Assembly (NCBI GenBank): GCA_910583755.1
Contig: CAJTZO010000045.1
Coordinates: 1-13,971 of the forward strand
DNA from: an uncultured Clostridia bacterium
GTDB taxonomy: Bacteria > Bacillota > Clostridia > Lachnospirales > Anaerotignaceae
Length of the DNA: 13,971 nt
Reading direction: 5' to 3'
Made by a program: the position numbers and the translations under genes
Part shown: positions 1 to 7,341 of the stretch, one piece after another
Layout of the letters: the number at the start of each line of letters is the position of its first letter
Position numbering within the stretch: position 1 is the stretch's first letter
Notes under the pieces: model-generated
What the model was told of the DNA's origin: nothing
The model's input: only the letters and a program-made list of their open reading frames with translations
The model's database searches: none

Positions 1-37
1 GTATTTTTAAAAATCTTTTTTGTATTTTTATTTTCAT
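1..37 (-). CDS. Partial gene running off left edge, probably Sec-exported
   Basis: Only about 12 codons are inside the window, reading M-K-I-K-I-Q-K-R-F-L-K-I. This lysine-rich start is what the beginning of a signal peptide would look like. The main support is upstream: a class B promoter lies at 86-114, with its -10 box 49 nt before this ATG. The four other class B promoters sit 38-44 nt before signal-peptide genes. Against it, no good Shine-Dalgarno sequence precedes the ATG, so the start could be wrong or the gene weakly translated. The product cannot be named. Confidence 0.45.
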   Translation of the reverse strand, partial: MKIKIQKRFLKI

Positions 38-85
38 GTTAAGTTAACAGAACCTGATGATATGATTATAAATTTCTTTTTATAT

Positions 86-114
86 ATAAACAACAAAAAA
101 GACAAATTTACTAC
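86..114 (-). promoter_or_regulatory. Class B promoter B1 (left-edge gene)
   Basis: On the minus strand this reads GTAGTA (109-114), 17 nt, then GTTTAT (86-91) followed by ATATA. It shares both hexamers, the exact spacing and a T-rich spacer with the promoters at 3374, 7193, 7271 and 9909. Confidence 0.7.
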
Positions 115-152
115 AAATTTTTTGGAAGTATTTTGTATTTTTTTGAATACAA

Positions 153-190
153 AAAAGACTACCACATAGTCCTTTATGTAGTAGTCTTTT
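153..190 (-). terminator. Intrinsic terminator of the 200-1354 gene
   Basis: AAAAGACTAC (153-162) and GTAGTCTTTT (181-190) form a perfect 10-bp stem. It continues inward by about six more pairs with one mismatch and one wobble. On the minus strand the stem ends in a run of T residues. It begins 10 nt after the stop codon. Confidence 0.85.
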
Positions 191-199
191 GATATTAGA

Positions 200-1354
200 T
201 TAGGAAATTGTGAAAATAAGGCGTTTTTTTTCACAGCTATTTGTACCTAAAACATATCTAAATGTTTCTGTTGTACTGGTAGTTACTGTTTTAGAAATAC
301 ATTTCCATGCATTATACATTTTCTTTCCATCATCAGTAACGCCGTTTTGTTTTAAATGAGCATATTTTGTATCAGTATTAGAATTGATAATACAATATTC
401 ATCTTCACCATTTGTATCTGTTTTCACATAGATATTAAATGTTACAGAGGATTTTCCACTGTCATTTACAAATCTAACTGGAAATTCATAGATAATACCC
501 CAGTTACCAAGATTTTGATCTGAAGTTGATGGAGAAATGCACTTTCCAGCAGGAGCTGCCAAATAGATTGGAAGTAAATCAGAAGTAGCAGCAGCTCCAT
601 TGATTTTTAAATTAGAAATTCCTGTTGTATTTAATTTCAAATATCTCCTTGCTTTTTGTAAGTCACTAGCATTTAATGTAATGGTATTTGCTACATATTT
701 ATAGCCATTGGAGTAACCAGAGTATTGACCACCATTGCCATCTGTTTTTGGAATTATAGTAGCTGTACCATCTATATTCCATTTGTTTTTATAGATATAT
801 ACTGTAATAATAGCTTGTCCATCTACTTCAAACTCCATTAAACCACTATAAAGCCCACTGTAATCAAGTAATTCTTTATCAAACCAATAAGATTTATTTT
901 TATCTATGCTTACTTCTGCTGCTTGTGAAGAATTAAAATAATCTTTGATTGTTTCACCTGCAACTCCATTCCAACTTTTTTTATCATCAAAACGATTTGT
1001 GCCATGTCCTAATTTTAATTGCCTAAAATGTAATCTTGCACTGTTTGGATTAAATATTTGTATTCCAAAATTCAGTTTGTTCTGTGATGTAGGTGCAGCT
1101 GCACCTGCACCATTATTGTATTGATAAGAAAAGAAAATCTGATGTGTGCCAGCTGGGACAGTTACTTGGTTTAAGCATTTATTATTCTCTCCTTTATCTC
1201 CATACATATCATTTTTTAATGCTTCAGGATAATTACAAATCACAAATTTTTTGCTTGTGTCTAAGGAATAATTTACAGGTAAACTAACATCAGTAGATAA
1301 GTTAGTTAAATCAGTTAAATTGCTGCCAGAGGCAGATAAAATAGTGAAAGCCAC
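200..1354 (-). CDS. Leaderless MAF-family protein, divergent member (384 aa)
   Basis: I do not recognise this family. The protein starts M-A-F-T-I-L and has no signal peptide or membrane segment. It is rich in Gly, Asn, Ser, Thr and aromatic residues in alternating patterns, which suggests an all-beta fold. It is a distant paralogue of the proteins at 8470-9645 and 11097-12227. Shared blocks, in order, are: an ICNYPE-like motif (residues ~40-45), a GIQIFNPN block (~95-102), LGHG or CGHG, a TVY(I/A) strand, YSGY with GY, (V/L)PIYLA, NLGNW with PVRFVND, and a C-terminal LGTNS. The start is GTG at 1354, not an upstream TTG: GTG sits 8 nt after AGGGAG and matches the MAF start of the paralogues. 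A strong terminator follows. Upstream lie a long leader and three class A promoters. The role is unknown; an exported or cell-surface protein, toxin or bacteriocin-like product is possible by context only. Confidence 0.85.
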   Translation of the reverse strand: MAFTILSASGSNLTDLTNLSTDVSLPVNYSLDTSKKFVICNYPEALKNDMYGDKGENNKCLNQVTVPAGTHQIFFSYQYNNGAGAAAPTSQNKLNFGIQIFNPNSARLHFRQLKLGHGTNRFDDKKSWNGVAGETIKDYFNSSQAAEVSIDKNKSYWFDKELLDYSGLYSGLMEFEVDGQAIITVYIYKNKWNIDGTATIIPKTDGNGGQYSGYSNGYKYVANTITLNASDLQKARRYLKLNTTGISNLKINGAAATSDLLPIYLAAPAGKCISPSTSDQNLGNWGIIYEFPVRFVNDSGKSSVTFNIYVKTDTNGEDEYCIINSNTDTKYAHLKQNGVTDDGKKMYNAWKCISKTVTTSTTETFRYVLGTNSCEKKRLIFTIS

Positions 1355-1526
1355 AATAAAATCTCCCTTCAAAAATTGAATTTTGTTTTTCTTTTAGCAA
1401 AACTTATCTATGTAGATTTAAAAAATGATAGTTTTTTTACTGTCTGAATGCTCTTTTGTTTTAAAAAATAGGAAAAATATAAAATCGTATCATCATTGCA
1501 GTAAAGTATTTTATTTTTATATTTCT

Positions 1527-1613
1527 TTACAATAAATAAATTTTTGCTATTTTTTTAAAGCAGTTGTCTTTCTCTATAAAAAATAGTTGTGATTCAGTAA
1601 TCTTAAACAACAT
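1527..1613 (-). CDS. Possible 28-aa leader peptide with very strong RBS
   Basis: An ATG at 1613 follows AGGGGAGGAGG, the strongest Shine-Dalgarno sequence in the window, although it almost abuts the start codon. The frame encodes a 28-residue peptide (M-L-F-K-I-T-E-S-Q-L-F-F-I-E and on, ending I-Y-L-L). It lies in the leader of the 200-1354 gene, downstream of all three class A promoters. No homologue is visible elsewhere in the window. It may be a translated leader peptide, or a purine-rich stretch with a chance frame. Confidence 0.3.
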   Translation of the reverse strand: MLFKITESQLFFIEKDNCFKKIAKIYLL

Positions 1614-1630
1614 CCTCCTCCCCTTAAAAA

Positions 1631-1660
1631 TTCAGCTAAACACTTATTGTGCTTGCTGAA
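1631..1660 (-). promoter_or_regulatory. Leader hairpin before the strong RBS
   Basis: TTCAGC (1631-1636) and GCTGAA (1655-1660) enclose a second short stem (AACAC with GTGCT, one wobble) and an AATAA-type loop. On the minus strand the hairpin is followed by five T residues, then the AAGGGGAGGAGG site. This looks like a weak terminator or attenuator between the promoters and the structural gene. Function is inferred only. Confidence 0.35.
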
Positions 1661-1698
1661 AAAGATTTTTAAATTTGAATCACTTGCTTCTATTTGAT

Positions 1699-1726
1699 AA
1701 AGATAAAATAAGTTCTATTTTAGAAA
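1699..1726 (-). promoter_or_regulatory. Class A promoter A7
   Basis: Minus strand: TTTCTA (1721-1726), 17 nt, TCTTT (1699-1703), with the -35 preceded by AATTTAAG. It is nearest to the 200-1354 gene of three tandem copies. Its spacer is almost identical to that of the copy at 1820-1847. Confidence 0.65.
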
Positions 1727-1819
1727 CTTAAATTAAGAAACTTTTTAAAAAATTTTTATAATATTTTTTTTAGAAATAAGAATTAAAAAAATTTTTTCTT
1801 TTAACCGCTTCTGTCTAAT

Positions 1820-1847
1820 AAAGATAAAATAAATTCTATTTTAGAAA
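1820..1847 (-). promoter_or_regulatory. Class A promoter A8
   Basis: Minus strand: TTTCTA (1842-1847), 17 nt, TCTTT (1820-1824). The AAGCGGTTA sequence just downstream of the -10 resembles the GGTTA element found at other class A sites. Confidence 0.6.
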
Positions 1848-1909
1848 CCTGAGTACATAATTTTTTTAAATTTTTATAATATCTTTTTTAGAAACTGTTT
1901 ACATCTATA

Positions 1910-1937
1910 AAAGATAAAATTGCTTCTTCTTGTGCAA
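1910..1937 (-). promoter_or_regulatory. Class A promoter A9 (most distal)
   Basis: Minus strand: TTGCAC (1932-1937), 17 nt, TCTTT (1910-1914) followed by TATAGATG. The -35 is preceded by AATTTTAGG, as at other class A sites. The -35 hexamer is the most divergent of the nine. Confidence 0.55.
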
Positions 1938-2068
1938 CCTAAAATTCAAAATTTTATAGGAATATTGGTGATGATTGTAATATTATTTCATTGATAGGCT
2001 GATTTTTATATGACAGAAGATAAAAATAAAATGGAATGACATGAAAATGAAGTTATTATGATAATATT

Positions 2069-2112
2069 AAAAAAAGGCAGAGATAACTATAGAAACAATC
2101 TCTGTCTTTTTT
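2069..2112 (-). terminator. Terminator of the 2125-3330 gene
   Basis: AAAAAAGGCAGAGAT and ATCTCTGTCTTTTTT pair with a single G-T wobble around a loop of about 14 nt. The stem is flanked by A and T runs, so it could work in both directions. It starts 12 nt past the stop codon of the propeller gene. Confidence 0.85.
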
Positions 2113-2124
2113 ATATTTTTTGTA

Positions 2125-3330
2125 TTAAAGGTTGGGTATATACGCTACACCAGATACATAAGGCTGTATGCTGTATTGTTCTTCAGTATGATAATTATTG
2201 ATTTCCCAATCTCCTATTCCTATATCGCCATATTTAGACAATAATTGACTATTTACATGACAAATAACATTTTCAAAAATATGTACCATGCTATTCTTTT
2301 CTCCTAAATGTAATACACAAAAAGGTGGTTCAGACTGGTTCAATTTTATACCATAAAGATACCAGTCAACAATATGGATAATACTGCCTTGCTTTTCTTC
2401 TTCTCTATAATAATAGTATAATGTGTCATTATAAATAGCAAAATCATTTTCACACATTTTGTCTTTTCCTGATAGAATTGTTTTTGTCGTACCATTTTCT
2501 AAAAAATATGCTTTTAATAGTGTTTCATTTTCTTCCTTTTCGTAGTTATTTATTCCATAATATAATGTATTGTCATAAATTAAGAATGTAGAAATAAAAT
2601 CATCTTCTAATTCTATTTTATGAAAATGTTTTTGTTGATGTAATGGGAGAGCGTAGAAGCCAGATTCCAATAATTCATCATTTTGATATACTATTTCTCC
2701 TCCCCATGCTGGATTTTCTCTGATATAAATGTATATTGTATCATTGTATTCTCTCATCTCAAAGGTTTTATCATTTATATTGATTTCTTTTGTGATGGTA
2801 TTAGGGATTGTTTCTTTTGTAACAACATTAAAAAAGTTGTTTTTTTCCATATCATACATCCAAGTATCCGATAGAAAAAAATATTCATTGATATAGATAT
2901 TACCAATCAGCTCACTTTTTCCACCGTTTACAGGAATACGATAGAGTAACGGATAGTTGCTTGTTGGTGCATCATATATGTTAATCCCTTTAAAATAAAC
3001 ATATCCATCATTGCATACTCGCATATCCCTTACTTGAACAAATATATCAGAAGATAGTCCAACCTCTACATTTTTTTCTAAATCATATCTAAAAAGCTGA
3101 GGTAGGCACTTTTCTGTTCCAATATCCTTGAAATAGTATAAAAAGTGGTCTTTTTCTGCAAAAACACCTCCATTGGTTATATTTTGATAATTTGTAGATT
3201 CTGATGTTTGTTGTTTTGTTATGTTTTTTGTTTGTTCTAAGACTGTTTGATTTGCATAGGTGATACAATATTGATGAAACAGAATAATGATTAGCAGAAT
3301 AACAGAAAATGATTTTTTAAATTTTTTCAT
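2125..3330 (-). CDS. Secreted DUF5050-like beta-propeller protein (401 aa)
   Basis: The N-terminus is a clear signal peptide: KKFKK, then a hydrophobic core (residues ~8-20) and a T-Y-A/N cleavage site near residue 26. The rest is built of repeated short strands of the type 'D.LYYY' and 'YRIPVNGGKSELI', each naming a display or value element. This is the pattern of DUF5050-type (LDL-receptor YWTD-like) propellers, usually cell-surface or secreted proteins of Firmicutes with unknown ligands. There are no anchor, lipobox or catalytic motifs. A paralogue lies at 6070-7155 (shared GG.FAEK, VNGGKSE, SDTW.Y, HKIELE blocks). The start is fixed by GGAGG 8 nt before the ATG, and a class B promoter lies 44 nt upstream. 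It is monocistronic, with its own terminator. The fold assignment is from sequence pattern only. Confidence 0.8.
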   Translation of the reverse strand: MKKFKKSFSVILLIIILFHQYCITYANQTVLEQTKNITKQQTSESTNYQNITNGGVFAEKDHFLYYFKDIGTEKCLPQLFRYDLEKNVEVGLSSDIFVQVRDMRVCNDGYVYFKGINIYDAPTSNYPLLYRIPVNGGKSELIGNIYINEYFFLSDTWMYDMEKNNFFNVVTKETIPNTITKEININDKTFEMREYNDTIYIYIRENPAWGGEIVYQNDELLESGFYALPLHQQKHFHKIELEDDFISTFLIYDNTLYYGINNYEKEENETLLKAYFLENGTTKTILSGKDKMCENDFAIYNDTLYYYYREEEKQGSIIHIVDWYLYGIKLNQSEPPFCVLHLGEKNSMVHIFENVICHVNSQLLSKYGDIGIGDWEINNYHTEEQYSIQPYVSGVAYIPNL

Positions 3331-3373
3331 AAATAATCCCTCCGATTTATATGTACATTTATATTTTATCTAT

Positions 3374-3402
3374 ATAAACAAAAAAATGATATAAAATACT
3401 AC
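3374..3402 (-). promoter_or_regulatory. Class B promoter B2 (2125-3330 gene)
   Basis: Minus strand: GTAGTA (3397-3402), 17 nt, GTTTAT (3374-3379), followed by ATAGATA. The -10 box is 44 nt before the ATG. Confidence 0.75.
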
Positions 3403-3446
3403 AAAATATTTTATTTTTTTAAATATTTTGTGTATCATACTAAATA

Positions 3447-3471
3447 TAGCCCTTGCTTTCTGCAAGGGCTA
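3447..3471 (-). terminator. Terminator of the 3486-4892 gene
   Basis: TAGCCCTTGC (3447-3456) and GCAAGGGCTA (3462-3471) form a perfect 10-bp GC-containing stem with a 5-nt loop, 14 nt after the stop codon. The T tract on the minus strand is weak (TATATTTAG). It also insulates the class B promoter just downstream. Confidence 0.75.
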
Positions 3472-3485
3472 AAAATTTTTAAATA

Positions 3486-4892
3486 TTATTCTGTATATTC
3501 TCTGTCATAGAAAATATTTACTACTTCTGTAGTTCCGCTGTGATTTGTACTACAGCAATCCGTATTATATTCCAAATACAAGGAACGGTTGGAACTGTTG
3601 TAATTGAATGGTACATTTGGTGTTGTTTTACCAAGTTTGCAATTTTTCCACACTACATTTCTGAAGTATCCATCATTTCTAAAATCAGGAGTTTGTTTAT
3701 CTTTACTTGATTCGCCTAAAATTGGTGCATAAGATGTCATAAATAAGAAACTTCTGTCAAATTTTTTGATGCCAGTTTTACTTGATTCTATTGTATAAGT
3801 TTTTCCATTTACAGTAAAGAAAATATTTCCTTTTTCATCAAAAGTATATTGCATTGTAACATCTTTATTAGGTAAGTATTCACCAGAGCTATTTTTAGTA
3901 GATGTTACAATAACATCATCAAATTTCTTAAATCCAGCATTTTCTCCCCCAGCGATGTTATAACAAGGATACCAGTTACCATTTGAATGAGGACTACAGA
4001 TTAATCCAAAATCTACAGTAACATCATTATTTTGTGTAGAAATGTAGACAAATGCATTGCAGCCTTGTTTAGAATTGGTAGAAGCCTTTAAACGAGCCTG
4101 ACTTAAATTTACTGTAGCAGAGCCTGTTCTATATCCCAACCACATATTTGCATATTTTACAACATATCCGCCATTGTCAGGTTCTTTATTCCATGCTTCT
4201 ACTTTAACACCACTCATTGTTTGAGAAATAAAACTGTTGTCATAAAGATGACAATCTTTTTTAATGACATGAGAATAAGCAAAATCTTCTATCCATTTTT
4301 CTGCCTCTTTTGGTTCATTACAAGAGCCATAATATGCTGTAAATTGATATTTATGGTAATCACTATTTTTATCAAATACAGTTGCTCCTGTGTCGGTTCT
4401 TTTTACCACGCCATTTGCTTTTGTTCTAATTAATTCGATTGCTGCAAATAAGCTCTTTTGAGCAGCTCCTTCTTTATAACTACCTACATAAGCCTGATAT
4501 TTCACATTTGTTGCTGCCCTTTGGCTTTCTACTTCTGCTTTTTCTAATGTAATTCTTGCTACTTTAGCTTGTCTTTTTGCAGGAGAAATATAAATATTTG
4601 TATCAAGAAATACAGTTTCTTTTTCTGCATTTTTGTGTGCTGTTACTTCGCCAACATAAATATTTTCTGCATCTTCTATGCGAATATGATATGCTTTTTC
4701 CAATTCAACTGCACCCAGAATAACACCTGTATTTTCTGGTGTAATGGCTTCATGTAAAAGGATGTTGTTTTCTAAATCCTCTAAAAAACAATCTACTGTT
4801 TTGCCTTCTTTTTGCATATTCAGATGAGTAATTGCCACCATATACTCTTGTTTTTTGTTTGTAATACAATCCATTTGAAAATCTACTTTCAT
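3486..4892 (-). CDS. Leaderless multidomain protein of unknown function (468 aa)
   Basis: No signal peptide or membrane helix is present. Three parts can be seen. Residues ~1-110 are a beta-rich segment with 'LEKAYHIRIEDAENIYVGEV'. Residues ~110-135 are a short charged, probably helical linker (KRQAKVARITLEKAEVESQ). Residues ~135-210 carry 'YQAYVGSYKEGAAQKSLFAAI' and 'YQFTAYYGSCNEPKEAEKWIE', two beta-alpha units like those of SPOR-type peptidoglycan-binding domains; this match is weak. Residues ~215-468 are Gly, Asn and aromatic rich and all-beta in appearance, perhaps a lectin- or glucanase-like jelly roll. Several cysteines lie near the C-terminus (CC at ~448). The RBS AAGGAGG lies 7 nt before the ATG. 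A class A promoter, as for the MAF genes and sigma, lies 103 nt upstream. Function is unknown. Confidence 0.8.
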   Translation of the reverse strand: MKVDFQMDCITNKKQEYMVAITHLNMQKEGKTVDCFLEDLENNILLHEAITPENTGVILGAVELEKAYHIRIEDAENIYVGEVTAHKNAEKETVFLDTNIYISPAKRQAKVARITLEKAEVESQRAATNVKYQAYVGSYKEGAAQKSLFAAIELIRTKANGVVKRTDTGATVFDKNSDYHKYQFTAYYGSCNEPKEAEKWIEDFAYSHVIKKDCHLYDNSFISQTMSGVKVEAWNKEPDNGGYVVKYANMWLGYRTGSATVNLSQARLKASTNSKQGCNAFVYISTQNNDVTVDFGLICSPHSNGNWYPCYNIAGGENAGFKKFDDVIVTSTKNSSGEYLPNKDVTMQYTFDEKGNIFFTVNGKTYTIESSKTGIKKFDRSFLFMTSYAPILGESSKDKQTPDFRNDGYFRNVVWKNCKLGKTTPNVPFNYNSSNRSLYLEYNTDCCSTNHSGTTEVVNIFYDREYTE

Positions 4893-4946
4893 ATTGTTTC
4901 CTCCTTATTTGTCTATATTTTTATATTTGTAAGTTCTGGGCATACA

Positions 4947-4972
4947 CTGGAAAAACCGCCCTATTTTTCCAG
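4947..4972 (-). promoter_or_regulatory. Leader hairpin of the 3486-4892 gene
   Basis: CTGGAAAAA (4947-4955) and TTTTTCCAG (4964-4972) form a perfect 9-bp stem with the loop TAGGGCGG on the minus strand. It lies between the class A promoter and the start codon. A GCCC 5 nt after the stem could pair with GGGC in the loop. No T tract follows, so it is probably not a terminator. It matches no riboswitch class I know. Confidence 0.35.
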
Positions 4973-4994
4973 CTTATTATCACCTACATAATAG

Positions 4995-5022
4995 AAAGAG
5001 GAATCAAATACGAAAATAGCAA
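4995..5022 (-). promoter_or_regulatory. Class A promoter A6 (3486-4892 gene)
   Basis: Minus strand: AAATTTAGG followed by TTGCTA (5017-5022), 17 nt, TCTTT (4995-4999), then CTATTATGTAG. The -10 extension closely matches the distal promoter of the first cassette (CTATGATATAG). Confidence 0.75.
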
Positions 5023-5059
5023 CCTAAATTTATATTTTTTTTAAAATTTTAAAAATATA

Positions 5060-6052
5060 TTATTTACATTCTATGGTAATGCTTTGGATTTCGTCTAAAT
5101 TTTTTATTTCTTTATCCAATTCTATATAATATGTATAGCCGTCAAAATCTGGTCTTAGTTCTACGGCAGAAACAGATACACTTTCTCCATTGATAGATAC
5201 TTTTATGTGTTCATTCGCAGCAGCAATATTTTCTATTACATCTCCTTCAGAATTGATTGTCAAAATAGAATTTAATAATTGTATTAACTGTTCTGCTTTC
5301 AAAATAGTATCTTCACGAATACAAAAATCAATGGTAATTTTACCATTTTCAAACCAATTTTTGCTGAAATCTCTTACAGGTGTTTTTTCGCACCAAATGA
5401 TTCTAAAGAAAGAAAGATACTGTTCATTTTTTCCATTTACTTGGAATTCAGGCTGTCCTTTTCCAAATTCATTGGTTTCTTTTTGTTCTGTTTTTGTAAA
5501 TTCTATTACAAAACTGGAAATAGTTTCTTTTTTTTCTTTTTCATAGTCAATTTCTGGGTATATTTCCCAATATGGCACATAATCAAAACATATTTTTCTT
5601 TCTTTTTCATACCATGTTACATAGCAAGAATGTTGCTCTTTTAATTCATTCATAGAAATGAGTAATTCTCCATTCACACTATAGGAAGTGCCACGCGTAC
5701 TAATTCCGTCTATTCTGGCATAAATATCTGTTGTCTGGACAGGAAATGCTACAGAACCGATTTTTTTGTTATACTTTTGAGGGTCATAATTTGCAGTCAC
5801 TTCTTTATCTGGATTGTACTCTATATATAAACAACGTTTCTCATCAACATAATTCAAATCAAAACCATAATTTTCTAAATCCTTTGCAATCACTACTGTT
5901 GTTCCATAAAAATTGTAGGAAGGGATTGGCAAACCATTGATATATGCAGTAATGTCAGAATAACTGACATTTTTTGTTTCCGCATAAGCTATATTTCCCA
6001 TTAATATCATGCAGTAAAATAATATTATAAATTTCAAAAGTCTTTTCATCAT
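5060..6052 (-). CDS. Secreted stalk-domain (copper amine oxidase N-like) protein (330 aa)
   Basis: Residues 1-24 are a signal peptide ending A-Y-A/E. The next ~60 residues (SDITAYINGLPIPSYNFYGT, then VVIAKDLENYGFDLNYVDE) follow the pattern of the copper-amine-oxidase N-terminal domain, which in clostridia acts as a repeated structural 'stalk' in surface proteins and has no oxidase activity. A second, weaker unit follows (TTDIYARIDG to MNELKEQ and VTWYEKERKICFDY, ~107-160). The C-terminal ~160 residues are charged and unrecognised. It is a relative of the genes at 7342 and 9981. It is the second gene of an operon: its ATG lies 17 nt after the stop of the propeller gene, with AGGAGG 6 nt before the first of two adjacent ATGs. 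No GC-rich terminator follows. No anchor is visible. Confidence 0.8.
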   Translation of the reverse strand: MMKRLLKFIILFYCMILMGNIAYAETKNVSYSDITAYINGLPIPSYNFYGTTVVIAKDLENYGFDLNYVDEKRCLYIEYNPDKEVTANYDPQKYNKKIGSVAFPVQTTDIYARIDGISTRGTSYSVNGELLISMNELKEQHSCYVTWYEKERKICFDYVPYWEIYPEIDYEKEKKETISSFVIEFTKTEQKETNEFGKGQPEFQVNGKNEQYLSFFRIIWCEKTPVRDFSKNWFENGKITIDFCIREDTILKAEQLIQLLNSILTINSEGDVIENIAAANEHIKVSINGESVSVSAVELRPDFDGYTYYIELDKEIKNLDEIQSITIECK

Positions 6053-6069
6053 TATGTTCCTCCTATTTT

Positions 6070-7155
6070 TTATATTGTAATAAAAATTCTTTTTCCTGTA
6101 TGAATATTAAATATTCTCCAATTTCCAATATAGCCTCTTGTTACATAGGCACGGCAAACAACATCTTCCAAAATATGCGTTTGGCTGCCAAATAAATAAG
6201 GAACTGCTACCACAGGCTGATTTTGTTCGCCTTTTAATGAAATACTGTATAAATTAGAATAGTATTTCCCATTTTTGTTAACGATATGGCAATAGTATAC
6301 TATGTCGTTATAAATAACAAAGTTATAAATTGTTTCTTCTTCTGTTTTTACTGTTTCTACGATTGTTTTTGTTGTATGATTTTGTAAGGAATACTGTTTG
6401 ATTGCATTTCCAGTATGATAATACAAATTGTTATCATGCACCTGAAAATTATATGCTTCTTCTTCTAATTCTATTTTATGAAAAGCATTTTGCTCATGTA
6501 ATGGGAAAGCATAAATTCCCTTTTCTAAAGGCTGACCATTTTTATAAGTTGTTGGAAACATATTAATATGGTGTGCATCTAAATAAATCACATCACGGTA
6601 TTCACAGGAGCTATTTTCTTGTAATAGTATTGCATCAAGAGAATTTGTTACAGTATTTTGTACAATTTCCTTTGTCACTAAATTATAAAAAATATTTTTT
6701 TCTGTCCAATATATCCAAGTATCAGAAAAAAATGCAATTTCTTTAGATTTACAAACATACTCACTTTTTCCACCATTGACAGAAACACGATAGTATGCAC
6801 TATTATATTCGTTTTCTTTTATATCTTCCTCTTTTATCGCATGAAAATAGATATATTCATCTTCACAAACTCTCATGCCATAAGTTGATGTAGAAGGCTC
6901 ATATTGAAAGTAGTCTTCACATAATAGAGAATCTGTTTGTGTCTGCAAGTCATACTGATAAAGTTGTAATGCAGTATGATTTTCTTCTACTTCAATACGT
7001 TTGAGATAGTAAAAAATGTGGTTTTTTTCTGCAAAATATCCTCCATTTTCTATATTACTTTGGTTTGTAGATGGAGTTTCTGCTGCATAGATAGGCTGTA
7101 AAAAAATTATACTGCACAATAATAGCATACTAATGATTCTTTTCATTTTTTTCAT
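6070..7155 (-). CDS. Secreted DUF5050-like beta-propeller protein, paralogue (361 aa)
   Basis: The signal peptide is MKKMKR, a hydrophobic stretch and a Y-A/A-E cleavage region at about residue 24. The mature protein repeats strand motifs such as 'YYRVSVNGGKSEYV', 'DTWIYWTEKNIFYNLVTKE' and 'VHDNNLYYHTGN', parallel to the 2125-3330 protein but about 40 residues shorter. I set the start at the ATG at 7155 rather than the GTG 9 nt upstream: AGGGGAG sits 8 nt before it, and it aligns with the paralogue. A class B promoter lies 38 nt upstream. It is the first gene of an operon with the stalk-domain gene at 5060-6052. This suggests the two extracellular proteins act together, for example as ligand-binding head and wall-spanning partner, which is inference. 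Confidence 0.8.
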   Translation of the reverse strand: MKKMKRIISMLLLCSIIFLQPIYAAETPSTNQSNIENGGYFAEKNHIFYYLKRIEVEENHTALQLYQYDLQTQTDSLLCEDYFQYEPSTSTYGMRVCEDEYIYFHAIKEEDIKENEYNSAYYRVSVNGGKSEYVCKSKEIAFFSDTWIYWTEKNIFYNLVTKEIVQNTVTNSLDAILLQENSSCEYRDVIYLDAHHINMFPTTYKNGQPLEKGIYAFPLHEQNAFHKIELEEEAYNFQVHDNNLYYHTGNAIKQYSLQNHTTKTIVETVKTEEETIYNFVIYNDIVYYCHIVNKNGKYYSNLYSISLKGEQNQPVVAVPYLFGSQTHILEDVVCRAYVTRGYIGNWRIFNIHTGKRIFITI

Positions 7156-7192
7156 AAATAACACTCCCCTTTTTTATTTTTCTATACTATAA

Positions 7193-7221
7193 ATAAACAC
7201 CAAAATGAGTAATTTTACTAC
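7193..7221 (-). promoter_or_regulatory. Class B promoter B3 (operon 7155-5060)
   Basis: Minus strand: GTAGTA (7216-7221), 17 nt, GTTTAT (7193-7198), 38 nt before the ATG. It is divergent from promoter B4; the two -35 boxes are 49 nt apart, so a shared control site is possible. Confidence 0.75.
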
Positions 7222-7270
7222 AACTTTTTTCAATGTTTTTTGTATTCTTTTAAAAACAACTAAAAATTTT

Positions 7271-7299
7271 GTAGTATTTTTAGCTTTTTTATTGTTTAT
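7271..7299 (+). promoter_or_regulatory. Class B promoter B4 (7342-8424 gene)
   Basis: GTAGTA (7271-7276), 17 nt, GTTTAT (7294-7299), then TTCTATA. The -10 box ends 43 nt before the ATG. The whole stretch to TTTATAAT is shared with B5. Confidence 0.75.
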
Positions 7300-7341
7300 T
7301 TCTATAAAAGAAGTTTATAATCAATAGAGGAGGAATGTTTT

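Larger units (their letters stand above)
1355..2068. other. Long non-coding regulatory region upstream of the 200-1354 gene
   Basis: Apart from the short open frame and hairpin listed separately, this stretch is non-coding and very AT-rich. It holds three class A promoter copies (1699-1726, 1820-1847, 1910-1937), all reading leftward. They sit in a degenerate tandem repeat of about 120 bp, which also repeats an ATTTTTATAAT block near 1752 and 1870. The first -10 box lies about 345 nt before the GTG start, so the transcript would carry an unusually long leader. Between 1940 and 2068 I see nothing. Confidence 0.6.

Noticed and set aside
1355..1372. TTG start 18 nt upstream for the MAF gene at 200-1354
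   Set aside because: It would overlap the ribosome site. The GTG at 1354 is correctly spaced and aligns with the M-A-F start of the two paralogues.
1570..1605. A fourth class A promoter upstream of the 200-1354 gene
   Set aside because: TTTAAGATTACT and TTTTTTATAGAG resemble the motif, but the TCTTT box is missing and the spacing is not 17 nt.
1691..1937. Tandem repeats as a CRISPR array
   Set aside because: Units are about 120 and 90 bp apart, degenerate, AT-rich and match the class A promoter motif. There are no uniform spacers and no cas genes.
4947..4972. Hairpin as terminator of the 7155-5060 operon
   Set aside because: It lies downstream of promoter A6, within the next gene's leader, and lacks a following T tract on the minus strand.
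5190..5546. 118-aa frame on the plus strand inside the 5060-6052 gene
   Set aside because: It is antisense to a conserved stalk-domain gene with signal peptide and RBS; its composition is that of a reverse-strand shadow.
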